DNA of 64,000 nt from an uncultured Lachnospiraceae bacterium (GTDB lineage Bacteria > Bacillota > Clostridia > Lachnospirales > Lachnospiraceae): positions 74,557-138,556 of the forward strand of contig CAJUAO010000008.1 in the NCBI GenBank assembly GCA_910584685.1, given 5' to 3'. A program made the translations under genes and the position numbers. The notes beneath the pieces were generated by a model that saw nothing but the letters and a program-made list of their open reading frames with translations, did no database searches and had not been told where the DNA came from. Shown piece by piece: positions 53,016 through 62,217 of the stretch; position 1 is the first letter of the stretch; every line of letters begins with the position of its first letter.

Positions 53016-53912
53016 ATGAAGGCACAGAAATTTGGAATTGAGATTGAAATGACAGGAATAACAAGAAAAAGAGCAGCGGAGGTAATAGCACAGTATTTTG
53101 AGACAACATTTGTGTATGCAGGAGGTACATATGATGCCTATGAGATTCGGGATAAAAAGGGGCATATTTGGAAATGTATGAGCGATGCCTCTATTGCTTG
53201 CCAGAAAAAGACAGCAGGCGGTAAGGTGTTTGCCAGCAAACAATATTCTGTAGAGGTTGTCAGTCCAATATTAGTCTATGAGGATATCGAAGATTTGCAA
53301 GAGATTGTAAGACAACTCCGACATGCTGGTGCATTTGTCAATCAGAGCTGCGGGATTCATATTCACATTGATGCAAAACCACATACGCCAGAAACATTGA
53401 AAAATCTGGTTAATCTGATGGCTCAAAAAGAGGACATCTTGTATAAGGCATTACAGGTTTCTTCAGAGCGTTTGAGATACTGCCAGAAGGTCAATGAGAG
53501 GTTAATTGATGTGATTAACAGGAAAAAGCCAAAGACATTAGAAGGATTAGCCAATATGTGGTATTTTGACACAATCAGTTCAAGGACTGCCCATTATAAT
53601 GAAAGTCGGTACAGAGGTTTAAATCTGCATGCAACCTTTACAAAAGGAACAGTTGAGTTTCGACTGTTTAATTCTACCATGCACGCTGGTGAGGTGAAGG
53701 CTTATATTCAATTTTGTTTGGCAGTAAATTATCAGGCGTTGAAACAAAAGAAAGCAAGTTGCAAAAAGAGCGTTTCAGATAATGAAAAGTACACCATGAG
53801 GTGTTGGCTGTTGCGTTTAGGGCTGAATGGGGATGAGTTTAAAACCTGCAGGCATCATATGACAAAAAATTTGAGTGGTGATTCTGCATGGAGACATGGG
53901 AGGAGTGCTTAA
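53016..53912 (+). CDS. Amidoligase family protein
   Basis: 298 residues, glutamine-synthetase/glutamate-cysteine-ligase-fold amide ligase of the Amidoligase_2 group. Family motifs: KFGIEIEMTG (metal-binding acidic pair) at residues 4-13, EVVSPILVYEDIEDL, the GIHIHIDA strand (about 110-117), and the late GTVEFRLFNSTMHAGEVKAYIQF. Members join amino acids or peptides through an ATP-dependent amide bond. Start: the ATG at 53016 follows TTGGAGG, whereas the in-frame upstream ATG at 52902 is unsupported. It is followed by a cyclotransferase that could cleave gamma-glutamyl amides, suggesting a linked make/break pair. Confidence 0.82.
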   Translation: MKAQKFGIEIEMTGITRKRAAEVIAQYFETTFVYAGGTYDAYEIRDKKGHIWKCMSDASIACQKKTAGGKVFASKQYSVEVVSPILVYEDIEDLQEIVRQLRHAGAFVNQSCGIHIHIDAKPHTPETLKNLVNLMAQKEDILYKALQVSSERLRYCQKVNERLIDVINRKKPKTLEGLANMWYFDTISSRTAHYNESRYRGLNLHATFTKGTVEFRLFNSTMHAGEVKAYIQFCLAVNYQALKQKKASCKKSVSDNEKYTMRCWLLRLGLNGDEFKTCRHHMTKNLSGDSAWRHGRSA

Positions 53913-54010
53913 GCACTTCTCCTAACAAGAATAAGAAACACATCTTTTGGCTTCAATATAAAAGCTAAGAGATAATGATATTATAAAAAGACAGAAATAG
54001 AGGAAGTATC

Positions 54011-54673
54011 ATGGAACACAGTCTGTACTATATTGCATATGGAAGTAATTTGAATATCAGGCAAATGGAGGCAAGATGTCCGTCTGCCAGAGTTCACCAT
54101 GTAGGAAGAATACCAGATTATGAGCTTGTATTTAAGGCTCTGGGGGTATGTGCCTATGCAACAATAAAGCCTTGTAAAGGTGTATATGTTCCTGTTGCAG
54201 TGTGGCGGATAAGCCCGCAAGATGAGTTGAATTTAGACCGATATGAGGGTTTTCCGTCTCATTATTATAAGAAAACACTGATAGTGGAAACAGGAGAGAA
54301 TACATTGGAAGGAATGGCTTATATTATGAATGAAAGGGCAGTTTACCGCCTACCTTCAAGACAATATTATCAGATTGTGTTAGAAGGGTATCACAATTTT
54401 GGATTGGAGGAGCTTGTGCTGCGAGAAGCCATTTATAAAACAGACAAGATGGGAATGTCGGAAGATAATATACTGCGGTTTTACCGTAATATGTATGGAT
54501 TAACACAGATGGAGCTTGCTGTGCAATCGGGTGTATCTGTGAGGAACATACAGAAATATGAGAGTGATGGACATTTTATTTTGAATGCAAAAGTTGATAC
54601 AGTGGCAAAATTGGCAAAGACGCTTAAAATTTCAATAGAAAAACTGATAAATAAGGTGAATGATTCCCTGTAA
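54011..54673 (+). CDS. Gamma-glutamylcyclotransferase (AIG2-like) fused to an XRE helix-turn-helix
   Basis: 220 residues. N-terminal GGCT/AIG2 domain (about 1-115) with the substrate loop YIAYGSNLNIRQM and the catalytic-type Glu in LNLDRYEGFP. The C-terminal XRE DNA-binding domain (about 153-215) has LTQMELAVQSGVSVRNIQKYE. The enzyme domain is predicted to release 5-oxoproline from gamma-glutamyl amides, and the fusion to a DNA-binding domain suggests a sensor-regulator. AGAGGAAG precedes the ATG. It lies 98 nt after the amidoligase gene on the same strand. Such pairs are recorded in Firmicute mobile elements, but the substrate is unknown. Confidence 0.8.
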   Translation: MEHSLYYIAYGSNLNIRQMEARCPSARVHHVGRIPDYELVFKALGVCAYATIKPCKGVYVPVAVWRISPQDELNLDRYEGFPSHYYKKTLIVETGENTLEGMAYIMNERAVYRLPSRQYYQIVLEGYHNFGLEELVLREAIYKTDKMGMSEDNILRFYRNMYGLTQMELAVQSGVSVRNIQKYESDGHFILNAKVDTVAKLAKTLKISIEKLINKVNDSL

Positions 54674-54880
54674 GATGTCCCATAAAAAAGGGCAAGAAAA
54701 TTTGAGCAGTATAATAAATAATAGACAATTATAAACAAGTAAAATAAGAAAAATTAAGATAGGAAGAATTGGAAATCAGATAAAATAATAAATTTAGTAT
54801 TGGATTGATATAGGACATCATAAATAATAATTATAACAGGCTGTAGTTAAGTTAAAATAGGATAGATAAATTTATTTCCT

Positions 54881-55390
54881 AAGGGCTGCGGATTCTTATA
54901 TGTACGAAAGGGTTGCGGTCTGATTCCTTATGCAGACGGTGGAGCACAGGAATCGGGAAGCCGCGCAGGTACCGAGAACATTCCGGGAATCGTTGCTATG
55001 GCTGCGGCTCTAAAAAACAACTGCGATCATCTTGAAGAAAACAGTAAGAAAATCACGAGCTTAGAGAACGAGTTCCTGCACATGCTGGCAGAGAGCAATA
55101 TTCCATTTGTTCGAAATGGGGGCCTGCACACTTTACCCGGTTTAATCAGTCTTTCTTTTCCGGGAGCGGACGGAGAGGCAATTTTACACAGATTGGACTT
55201 GCTCGGAATCTGTATCTCCACAGGTTCGGCTTGTAACAGCCAGAACACCGAGATATCTCATGTGCTGAAAGCGATTGATCTGGGCGATGAATACGCGAAG
55301 GGAACGATAAGAATTTCGCTTGGCAAGTATAATACTATGGAAGATGTAGAGAAAATTGTAAGTGGATTGAAAAAGATCTTAGCGGAATAA
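54881..55390 (+). pseudogene. C-terminal fragment of a cysteine desulfurase (NifS/IscS-like)
   Basis: In-frame homology begins abruptly at 54881 (KGCGFLYVRKGCGLIPYADGG...ESGSRAGTENIPGIVAMAAAL) and runs to 55390. The active-site loop STGSACNSQNTEISHVLKAI is present, but the first about 200-250 residues, including the PLP-binding Lys, are missing. There is no start codon or ribosome binding site at the truncation point; a downstream ATG at 54998 would give an inactive 130-residue product. The composition is higher in GC than that of the preceding island genes. It is a remnant left by a rearrangement. The 207 bp upstream (54674-54880) are AT-rich with nothing recognised. Confidence 0.85.
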
Positions 55391-55547
55391 TCTGATATGA
55401 GAAAAGTGACGTTTGATGGGCATTCTTAATTATTCATCATATGTTCATAAGATGGAAGTAAAGACGATGAAATGCGAATCAGAGTAATGGAGTACTTAAA
55501 AGGGCTATTTGTATTGCATCGAGAAAAGTAGATCGGAGGAGTTGCGT

Positions 55548-55990
55548 ATGGCTGCAGGCCGTTCGTTCAAAGAATTTGTAAAAGACAAATGTTATAACGG
55601 CTTGTATGCTGCGGCTGAGAAATACATTGCTGATAATTGGGAATCGTTTGATCTGTATACGAGAAAAATCTATCGTGTCGGCTCAGTTGAGATGGTTGAC
55701 GGTAGAGTTGAACGTGTCTATGTTGAAGACCGTTCGGAAATGCGTGTAGCATTTGATGTCGGCTTCGAGGTAGATCTCGACATTCGGGAGGGCGATTACC
55801 ACTACGATGAAGCTGAAGAAAAGTCAATCTGGCTTCGCATCCCATGTGAAGGAGATCTGTCGTGTGCCCTGGACGACTGGACGCTTGATAAAAGCAACAT
55901 TCGTTTGTATAGTCCGCAAAAAGCACCAGCAAATTCTCTGTCTGATTCACTGGTTCCGTTCATCCCCCATGATCAGCTTGATAAAGCAGG
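55548..55990 (+). pseudogene. N-terminal fragment of a mobile-element protein (ImmA/IrrE-associated type)
   Basis: The start MAAGRSFKEFVKDKCYNGLYAAAEKYI follows TCGGAGG. The sequence through SSVEMVDGRVERVY-like and GDYHYDEAEEKSIWLRIPCEGDLS to PFIPHDQLDKAG resembles the N-terminal part of proteins that carry a C-terminal ImmA/IrrE metallopeptidase in clostridial integrative elements. This assignment is from memory and not certain. At about 55990 homology stops, and the frame runs into the helicase fragment in a different frame, ending at 56051. The metallopeptidase domain is absent. Confidence 0.6.
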
Positions 55991-55998
55991 TTCCAAGA

Positions 55999-56718
55999 AC
56001 GGAAAGTCTTATACTAGTTGCGACAGGACAGAAGATAGGAGAAGGATTTGATTTTCCAAGACTTGATGTATTGTTTCTTGCAGCGCCAATATCCTTTGAA
56101 GGCCGTCTGGAGCAGTATGTGGGAAGATTAAATCGCGACTACGAGGGTAAAGAAGCTGTTTATGTGTACGATTATATAGATACTCATGTAAGGTTCTTTA
56201 ATAAAATGTATGGCAAAAGGTTAAAGACATACAAGAGAATCGGATTTTCAGTATGGACTGAAGAACACCAGTCTAAGCAGATAATTAATGCAATATATGA
56301 CTCTGGTAATTATACTGAAAAATTTGAGCAGGATATTATTGAAGCAGAAAAAATGATTGTGATTTCCAGTCCGGATATACGCCAGAATAAGGTTGACAGG
56401 CTGTTATTACTGGTCAAAGGTCGTCAGGAAAAGGGCGTAAATGTAACAGTTATTACTACAGACCCGGAAGAAGTTGTATATGGCAGTGCTGATGTGTGTT
56501 ATGAGCTAATTTGTGAGATGCGGCAGATTGGAATAAATGTAGTAACAAAAGTAGAAGTAGAGGAGAGGTTTGCTGTTATAGATGATGAATTGGTATGGCA
56601 CGGCGGCATGAATCTGTTGGGCAAAGTAGATATCTGGGATAACTTAATGCGAATCAAAAATCATCAGGTGGCAGCAGAACTTTTAGAAATTGCGCTTGGG
56701 GCTGTAACAGAATTGTAA
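55999..56718 (+). pseudogene. C-terminal fragment of a DEAD/DEAH helicase with PLD-like domain
   Basis: Homology starts at LILVATGQKIGEGFDFPRLDVLFLAAPISFEGRLEQYVGRLNRDYEGK, which carries SF2 helicase motifs V and VI. A phospholipase D-like domain follows (MIVISSPDIRQNKVDRLLLLV ... VEERFAVIDDELVWHGGMNLLGK). The Walker A and DEAH half is missing. The frame has no ribosome binding site. The fragment is fused within a few bases to the preceding fragment, showing a deletion junction at about 55990-56000. Similar helicase/PLD proteins are found in defence islands and mobile elements. Confidence 0.8.
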
Positions 56719-56885
56719 GGATAATAAACTGTTAAAAAATAATTAAAATTGTCGTGGCTTAGGCTTGTCGTAGCTGAGGGTAGTTTTTTGTTGTAAAATC
56801 GGGAAAAATCAGATATAATAAGCTAATATGATGAAATTTTGCGACCATGGGCGTTTGCCTACATAAATTTAAAGGAGGAATAAGC

Positions 56886-57305
56886 ATGAAACGATACATG
56901 AATATGGCGTTGCTGTACGCTGTTCTTGCGATGCTTGGCGGCGTGTTTTATAGGGAGTTTACCAAGTTCAACGGCTTTACCGCCAAAACTACCCTGGGAG
57001 TAGTACATACCCATTACTTCCTGCTGGGTATGGTGTTTTTTCTGCTACTGCTGCTGTTGGAAAAGAGCTTTTCTTTCACCGGAGATAAGACCGGGAGTAT
57101 ACTGGTCGTTTATCAGATTGGACTTAATCTGACTGCTGTGATGTTTGTAGTGCGGGGCGTGCCTCAGGTGCTGGGAACTACGCTTTCCTCTGGTATGAGT
57201 GCGGCGATTTCCGGTGTTGCCGGTATCGGTCATATTCTTCTGGGAGTCAGCATGGTGCTTTTGCTGATACATCTTAGGCAAAAAGTTTTAGAAGTGAGGA
57301 ATTGA
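56886..57305 (+). CDS. DUF2871 membrane protein
   Basis: 139 residues with four membrane helices (about 5-21, 40-60, 73-93 and 105-130). The start MKRYMNMALLYAVLAMLGGVFYREFTKFNGFTAKTTLGVVHTHYFLLGM is typical of DUF2871. The ATG at 56886 follows AAAGGAGG; an upstream in-frame ATG at 56847 is not supported. It has its own -10-like TATAAT (56815-56820) and terminator. Conserved residues in H-T-H and R could bind metal or heme, but function is unknown. Confidence 0.8.
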   Translation: MKRYMNMALLYAVLAMLGGVFYREFTKFNGFTAKTTLGVVHTHYFLLGMVFFLLLLLLEKSFSFTGDKTGSILVVYQIGLNLTAVMFVVRGVPQVLGTTLSSGMSAAISGVAGIGHILLGVSMVLLLIHLRQKVLEVRN

Positions 57306-57383
57306 TTTTGTTAAGCGCCTGCCGTAGTCATTAGAAAAGTAAATATCCGGTGATATGTATTATAATTACATAGTATTTTAAGT

Positions 57384-57424
57384 TTCGTCCGACAGGTCTA
57401 TTACTTGTTGGGCGAATTTTTTTG
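57384..57424 (+). terminator. Rho-independent terminator after the DUF2871 gene
   Basis: TTCGTCCGACA pairs with TGTTGGGCGAA (one mismatch and one G-T), followed by TTTTTTT. Confidence 0.8.
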
Positions 57425-57488
57425 CAATGCTATCAGGTCAAAAATTATATTTACAAGGATTAATTTCTGAATTTATCACATTCACACT

Positions 57489-57746
57489 TTGGAAAGAACT
57501 TTTAACTATTTTAAAAAAGATAATGCACATGCAAAATATTCTGTTGGCGAAATCGTTAATGGAATTAAGTACAAAATTGAGCATGTAAGCATAGTGCGTG
57601 AAATACAGGCGGTACAGGGCAGCAGGCTGATATTTAAGAAATTACTTTCTCTTATGGGAGTAGAGTTTGTAAGATATGGAATGTTGACAGTTGTTCCGTT
57701 TCCATTTAAATATTTGCAAGAATATATTGCCAGAGCTGAAAAATAA
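57489..57746 (+). CDS. Short ORF, possible C-terminal gene fragment
   Basis: 85 residues with a weak TTG start and no good ribosome binding site. The sequence (GIKYKIEHVSIVREIQAVQGSRLIFKKLLSLMGVEFVRYGMLTVVPFPFKYLQEYI) has a compact mixed alpha/beta pattern but matches no family I recognise. It sits after a terminator and before a TetR operon. It may be a remnant of a longer gene. Confidence 0.3.
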   Translation: MERTFNYFKKDNAHAKYSVGEIVNGIKYKIEHVSIVREIQAVQGSRLIFKKLLSLMGVEFVRYGMLTVVPFPFKYLQEYIARAEK

Positions 57747-57776
57747 AAAAAATTATATAATACCCATCATTTCTCC

Positions 57777-57844
57777 TTGACACCACCATAATCCCAATTA
57801 TATAATAAAGTTATATAAATTATTTATATAACTTTATTATATAA
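57777..57844 (+). promoter_or_regulatory. Promoter overlapped by a 47-bp palindromic operator
   Basis: TTGACA (57777-57782), 18 nt and TATAAT (57801-57806) form the promoter. A palindrome with perfect 22-bp arms and a 3-bp centre spans 57798-57844 and covers the -10 box and the start site. It is the likely self-repression site for the TetR gene at 57877. Confidence 0.75.
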
Positions 57845-57876
57845 AAACCTCACACCACACAACAAGGAGACCAAAA

Positions 57877-58443
57877 ATGCCAAAACAAAGAATAACAAAA
57901 GAAACAGTTGTACAAGCTGCCTTTGAAATAGCAAGGAATTCCGGAATGGAGCAGGTCATGGTAAAAACCATAGCGCAAAAAATAGGCTGCTCCGTACAGC
58001 CAATTTATAGCTATTGTAATAATATGGACGGCTTGCGTAAGGATGTAACCGAAAGGGTTAACGCTTTTGTACAAAATTATATTTCCGCAGGCATTGACAA
58101 AAATGACGTTTTTGCCAGTACAGGAAAGTCATATATCCGGTTGGCAAAAGAGGAGCCAAATTTATTTAAGATATTTATTTTGCATAATCGAAGTAATATT
58201 ACTTCCTTAGACGAATTATACCAATCTGAAACGAATCCTGAAATGGCAGAGTTGATTTCCAAAAAACTCAATATCACCGTTTCACAGGCAAAAAAACTGC
58301 ATTTAAACATGCTGATTTACACAATAGGAATTGGCACAATCCTTTCGGTAGCGTCCCCGGGAATTTCACCGGATGAAATTTATGAACAGCAGGAAACGGC
58401 TTATAAAGCCTTTTTAAGCCATGCAATAGAAAATAAGGAGTAA
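57877..58443 (+). CDS. TetR-family transcriptional regulator
   Basis: 188 residues. The helix-turn-helix at about 10-50 (ETVVQAAFEIARNSGMEQVMVKTIAQKIGCSVQPIYSYCNNMDGLR) has unusual Gln-Pro-Ile-Tyr in the recognition helix. The C-terminal helical ligand domain contains KEEPNLFKIFILHN. The start follows ACAAGGAGACC. It is co-transcribed with a flavodoxin 6 nt downstream and its own promoter carries a long palindrome, so it probably represses this two-gene operon. Confidence 0.9.
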   Translation: MPKQRITKETVVQAAFEIARNSGMEQVMVKTIAQKIGCSVQPIYSYCNNMDGLRKDVTERVNAFVQNYISAGIDKNDVFASTGKSYIRLAKEEPNLFKIFILHNRSNITSLDELYQSETNPEMAELISKKLNITVSQAKKLHLNMLIYTIGIGTILSVASPGISPDEIYEQQETAYKAFLSHAIENKE

Positions 58444-58449
58444 ACTCAT

Positions 58450-58977
58450 ATGAAAAAAGGAATAATTATATATCAATCCAAATACGGAGCAACGAAAAAA
58501 TACGCAGAGTGGCTTGTGGAAATGACAGGCTTTGACTGCATGGAAACGCCCAAAGCCACATTAAATGCGGCAATGCAGTACGAGACAATCATATTGTGCG
58601 GAGGCATATATGCTTCAGGTATAGCAGGACTATCCTTTTTAAAAAAATATATTAGTGATTTAAAAACCAAGAAAATTGCTGTATTTTGTGTGGGAGCTTC
58701 ACCATATGATGAAAAAGCATTCAACGAAATAAAAGCTCACAATTTAAAAAATGAGCTAAGAAATATTCCCGTTTTTTATGGGAGAGGAGCATGGGATGAA
58801 AGCCGTATGTCCTTTAAGGACAGAACCTTATGTAAGCTGCTGAAAAAGGCTATAGCAAAAAAGGAGCCGGATACCTATGAGCCATGGATGAAAGCCCTTA
58901 TGAGCGCATCAGGACAAACATGTGATTGGACAGACAAAAAATATCTTATTCCGGTTCAGGATTATATTGAGGGATAA
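58450..58977 (+). CDS. Flavodoxin-domain protein (HemG-like)
   Basis: 175 residues. It has an FMN phosphate-binding loop YQSKYGATKKYAEWL (about 8-22), and GGIYASGIAGLSFLKKYI and FCVGASPYDEK contact the isoalloxazine in this fold. Length and pattern match the flavodoxin/menaquinone-linked protoporphyrinogen oxidase-like group, although the extra C-terminal region (FKDRTLCKLLKKAIAKK) makes a general flavodoxin role equally possible. It is translationally coupled to the TetR gene, whose end carries its ribosome binding site (AAGGAG). Confidence 0.82.
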   Translation: MKKGIIIYQSKYGATKKYAEWLVEMTGFDCMETPKATLNAAMQYETIILCGGIYASGIAGLSFLKKYISDLKTKKIAVFCVGASPYDEKAFNEIKAHNLKNELRNIPVFYGRGAWDESRMSFKDRTLCKLLKKAIAKKEPDTYEPWMKALMSASGQTCDWTDKKYLIPVQDYIEG

Positions 58978-59128
58978 ATAATAAAAATGCAACCTACCCT
59001 GCTCCTTTAAACAGCGCTTTTCTTTGGATTTACAGCTATATTTTATCTGGATTTGCGGATATAGGCTTCTTGAAATTAAAAAGCCGATATTATATAATAT
59101 CATTATTAATCATAAAGGAGCAAGATAA

Positions 59129-60073
59129 ATGAGCAGTTTTAAAGAAGTATTCCCTAAAAACCGCCGACCGTTAATATCCGATTTGGAAGAATTTTGGAGC
59201 AATGGCGTAGAAATTCTCTTTAAAGACTTTGCAGAATACATACTGAAAAATTTTGATTTAAGATTTGCCAATGCAGTATGGAGCGAAAAAAACGGATGGA
59301 CATATCGAATCGGCAAATCAGGAGTATACCTTATAAAAGGTATACGAATAGAGAAAGCCGGCTTTATCATAGACAACATTTTAGTAAAGGACAAAAAAAC
59401 CTACAATGAAAGTCTTGAGTATGTAAAAAATACTTATAACCAGCATAAAGAGGAATTTCAAAAGAAAATTTCAGAAGTAAATGAAAGGCAGTCCCAAAGA
59501 AACAAAAGACGCATAATGAGAGAGCGGGGGGAGCTTCTGGAGCTTCAAGACAAGATAATTCCTGAAAAATATAACGTATTTCACTGGCCGCCAAAGCTTG
59601 ATATATACAAGCTGAAAAAGCTGTATATGCTTGACGCAAAAGGCATTAAGGATGAGGAGCTTGCAGATGAGATAGGTCTTACACTGTATTTGCGCTGCAA
59701 ATATGGAAAAGAGGATGTGGAGCGGATGGATAAATCCGTTATAAGATGCCACAACTGTCAAAAGGATATTGGCGGAGAAGGTGATTTCAGGCAATGCGCC
59801 TGCGGATACCAGTATTCCTTTAGGGAATATAGAAGAAGCTTCCGCAGGAATAATATGCCTACAGGAGCCGCGTATGAAATCTTTAACACCTTTATTAAAG
59901 AATGGAGTCATGCAAAGGAGTATAGTGAAAAAATAATTTTGATAGACAGATTATTGCACCAGTTTCATCTGTCCCTGATTTCAGGAGCAAAGCACCGGCC
60001 TGTAGCAATGAATTTTATAGACGGAACACGGGAAAATGTAGATAAAATTATTAATGAACTGGCAAATATATAA
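59129..60073 (+). CDS. Zinc-ribbon protein of unknown function
   Basis: 314 residues, not recognised. The N-terminal part (about 1-110) is rich in aromatic residues (DLEEFWSNGVEILFKDFAEYILKNFDLRFANAVWSEKNGWTYRIGKSGVYLIKGI). A helical basic region (about 111-145) is followed by a zinc-ribbon-like element CHNCQ...CACG (about 212-231) and a helical end. The zinc element suggests nucleic acid or protein binding. It starts behind AAAGGAGC, and 22 nt separates it from the next gene, so the two may be an operon. No signal peptide is present. Confidence 0.5.
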   Translation: MSSFKEVFPKNRRPLISDLEEFWSNGVEILFKDFAEYILKNFDLRFANAVWSEKNGWTYRIGKSGVYLIKGIRIEKAGFIIDNILVKDKKTYNESLEYVKNTYNQHKEEFQKKISEVNERQSQRNKRRIMRERGELLELQDKIIPEKYNVFHWPPKLDIYKLKKLYMLDAKGIKDEELADEIGLTLYLRCKYGKEDVERMDKSVIRCHNCQKDIGGEGDFRQCACGYQYSFREYRRSFRRNNMPTGAAYEIFNTFIKEWSHAKEYSEKIILIDRLLHQFHLSLISGAKHRPVAMNFIDGTRENVDKIINELANI

Positions 60074-60095
60074 TTTAACAAATGGAGGAACAAAA

Positions 60096-60542
60096 ATGAA
60101 GCTAGTAATGGCTAAAGAAGAACATATTAAGGAGCTTGTCAGAATATCTAAGGAAGCATTTAACAGTGATGTGTCGGTTGGAGCCAAGGAATTTGGAGGC
60201 CCGCCGGAATATGACAATATTGACTGGCATATTCAAATGATGAATGAGGGTCATTTACTTACAGCGTTCCATGATAATAAAATTGTAGGGGGAATAATTA
60301 TTTTTCCCGAAGAAAAAAGTTCATTTATGTATGTGGGAAGAATATTTGTTGACCCTATACATTTCAGGAAAGGATACGGAATTGCCATAATGGAAGAAAT
60401 TGAAAAAATGTATCCTGATATTTCCACATGGATGTTAGATACTCCGGCATGGAACATACGCACAAACAGCTTTTATAAGAAAATAGGATATTTTGAAAAG
60501 AAAAGAGATGAGGGAGAGGTCGTTTATCAGAAGGACAAATAA
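60096..60542 (+). CDS. GNAT-family N-acetyltransferase
   Basis: 148 residues. The acetyl-CoA binding loop is HFRKGYGIAIMEEIEKMYP (about 88-106), preceded by MYVGRIFVDP, and the final fold strand is TNSFYKKIGYFEKKRDE. The start follows ATGGAGG; an in-frame ATG at 60054 overlaps the previous gene. Length is typical of single-domain GNATs. The substrate is unknown. Confidence 0.87.
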   Translation: MKLVMAKEEHIKELVRISKEAFNSDVSVGAKEFGGPPEYDNIDWHIQMMNEGHLLTAFHDNKIVGGIIIFPEEKSSFMYVGRIFVDPIHFRKGYGIAIMEEIEKMYPDISTWMLDTPAWNIRTNSFYKKIGYFEKKRDEGEVVYQKDK

Positions 60543-60668
60543 TTGCTTTACCGAAGGGCGATATTAGAATAAATCAATTTTTTCATAGTATAATCCATTG
60601 AAATCAAACGTCATTACGTTATATTTAATCTATAGGAAATTATTAATATAATGTAAAGAGGAATGTAT

Positions 60669-62150
60669 ATGGATAAGTATATAAGAATAAGAAAACAGGA
60701 CACGGTAGCAGTTGCCTTAGAGGAATTATCTAAGGCAACTGCTATTGTTGTTGATGAAGAAAAAATAATATTGCAGGATAATATTCCAAAGGGACATAAA
60801 TTTGCGCTGGGGTATATAAAGGAGGGCAGTGAGGTATATAAATACGGATATTCCATAGGAAGGGCAAAGTGTGATATACATAAGGGCCAGTAGGTGCATA
60901 CCCATAATATGGCAACGGGACTTGACGGCATATTGGAATACAAATATGAGAAAATATCAAATACTATAGAGCCCACCGAAAGCAGAAGCTTTATGGGCTA
61001 CAGAAGGTCTGACGGCAGAGTGGGAGTCCGCAATGAAATATGGATAATACCTACAGTGGGCTGCGTAAATAATGTGGCTCAGTCAATAGCCCAAAAGGCT
61101 AAGGAATATATTAAGGGCAATATAGACGGCATATATGCATTTACACATCCATATGGCTGCTCCCAGCTGGGTGATGACCAGAATAATACAAGGCGTATAC
61201 TGGCGGCGCTTGCAAATCATCCTAATGCGGGAGGCGTGCTTATATTAGGGCTTGGGTGTGAAAACAGCAATATAGATGAAATACGTAAGGTTATGGGGAG
61301 CTTTGACGACAAGAGAGTCAGGTTTTTAGCGGCGCAGGAGCATGAAGACGAAATAGAGTCGTCATTAAAGCTTATAAAGGAGCTGATAGAATACGCAGGA
61401 GGGTTAAACCGTGAAGCTGTCTGCGTAAGCGAGCTGATAGTTGGGTTAAAGTGCGGAGGCTCAGACGGACTGTCAGGTATTACCGCCAATCCTGTGACAG
61501 GCGTTTTTTCAGATACCCTTATAAGCAAGGGAGGAACAACCATACTTACTGAGGTGCCTGAAATGTTCGGAGCAGAAACAATACTTATGAACAGATGCGC
61601 AGATGAAAAGGTATTTCATAAAACAGTAAGCCTTATAAATGATTTTAAGGAGTATTTTATAAGCCATGGGCAGCAGGTGTATGAAAATCCCTCTCCCGGC
61701 AATAAGGCAGGTGGTATAACCACATTGGAGGATAAGTCCCTTGGCTGTACGCAGAAATCAGGAACGGCGCAGGTCAGCGGCGTCATAGGCTATGGAGAGA
61801 GGGTAAATGTAAAGGGCTTAAATCTTTTAAGTGCGCCGGGAAATGACCTTGTGGCAGCTACCGCGCTGGCGGCGGCAGGGGCGCAGATAGTACTCTTTAC
61901 CACAGGGAGAGGAACTCCCTTTTCATGTTCTGTGCCGACAGTAAAGATATCAACAAATACGGAGCTTAAGGAAAGAAAAAATAAATGGATAGACTTTGAC
62001 TGTGGAAGCGTGGTGAAGGGAACATCCATAGAGAAGCTTGCAGACCGGCTGTTTGAATATGTAATTGACATAGCGTCTGGAAAATATGTAAAGGCTGAGG
62101 AAGCAGGCTATCACGATATGGCAATTTTTAAACAGGGTGTGACATTATAG
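60669..62150 (+). pseudogene. uxaA: Altronate dehydratase interrupted by an in-frame TAG
   Basis: Would convert D-altronate to 2-keto-3-deoxygluconate in galacturonate catabolism. Codons before 60891 encode the N-terminal SAF domain (IRIRKQDTVAVALEELSKA... DIHKGQ). TAG (60891-60893) follows, and the frame continues with VHTHNMATGL, so the family motif around a Trp-Val-His-Thr-His-Asn segment is broken precisely where TGG is expected. The rest (GRVGVRNEIWIIPTVGCVNN, GCSQLGDDQ, LGLGCENSN, LKCGGSDGLSGITANPV, AGGITTLEDKSLGC) is complete to 62150. Start: the ATG at 60669 follows AAAGAGG; the ATG at 60663 is too close to it. A restart at GTG 60894 would lack the SAF domain. Confidence 0.85.
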
Positions 62151-62217
62151 TCAGCAGTGTAAGTTAGTGTAAAACTTTATTCAGCCGCCTTAAGGGAGCG
62201 GCGGAAAGGCAGGTTAT

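Noticed and set aside
55807..55998. Apparent start of the helicase frame inside the preceding fragment
   Set aside because: These codons are an out-of-frame reading of the mobile-element protein fragment; helicase similarity begins only near 55999.
49158..56718. Intact integrative element
   Set aside because: No integrase, relaxase or attachment repeats are visible; only accessory genes and truncated remnants remain.
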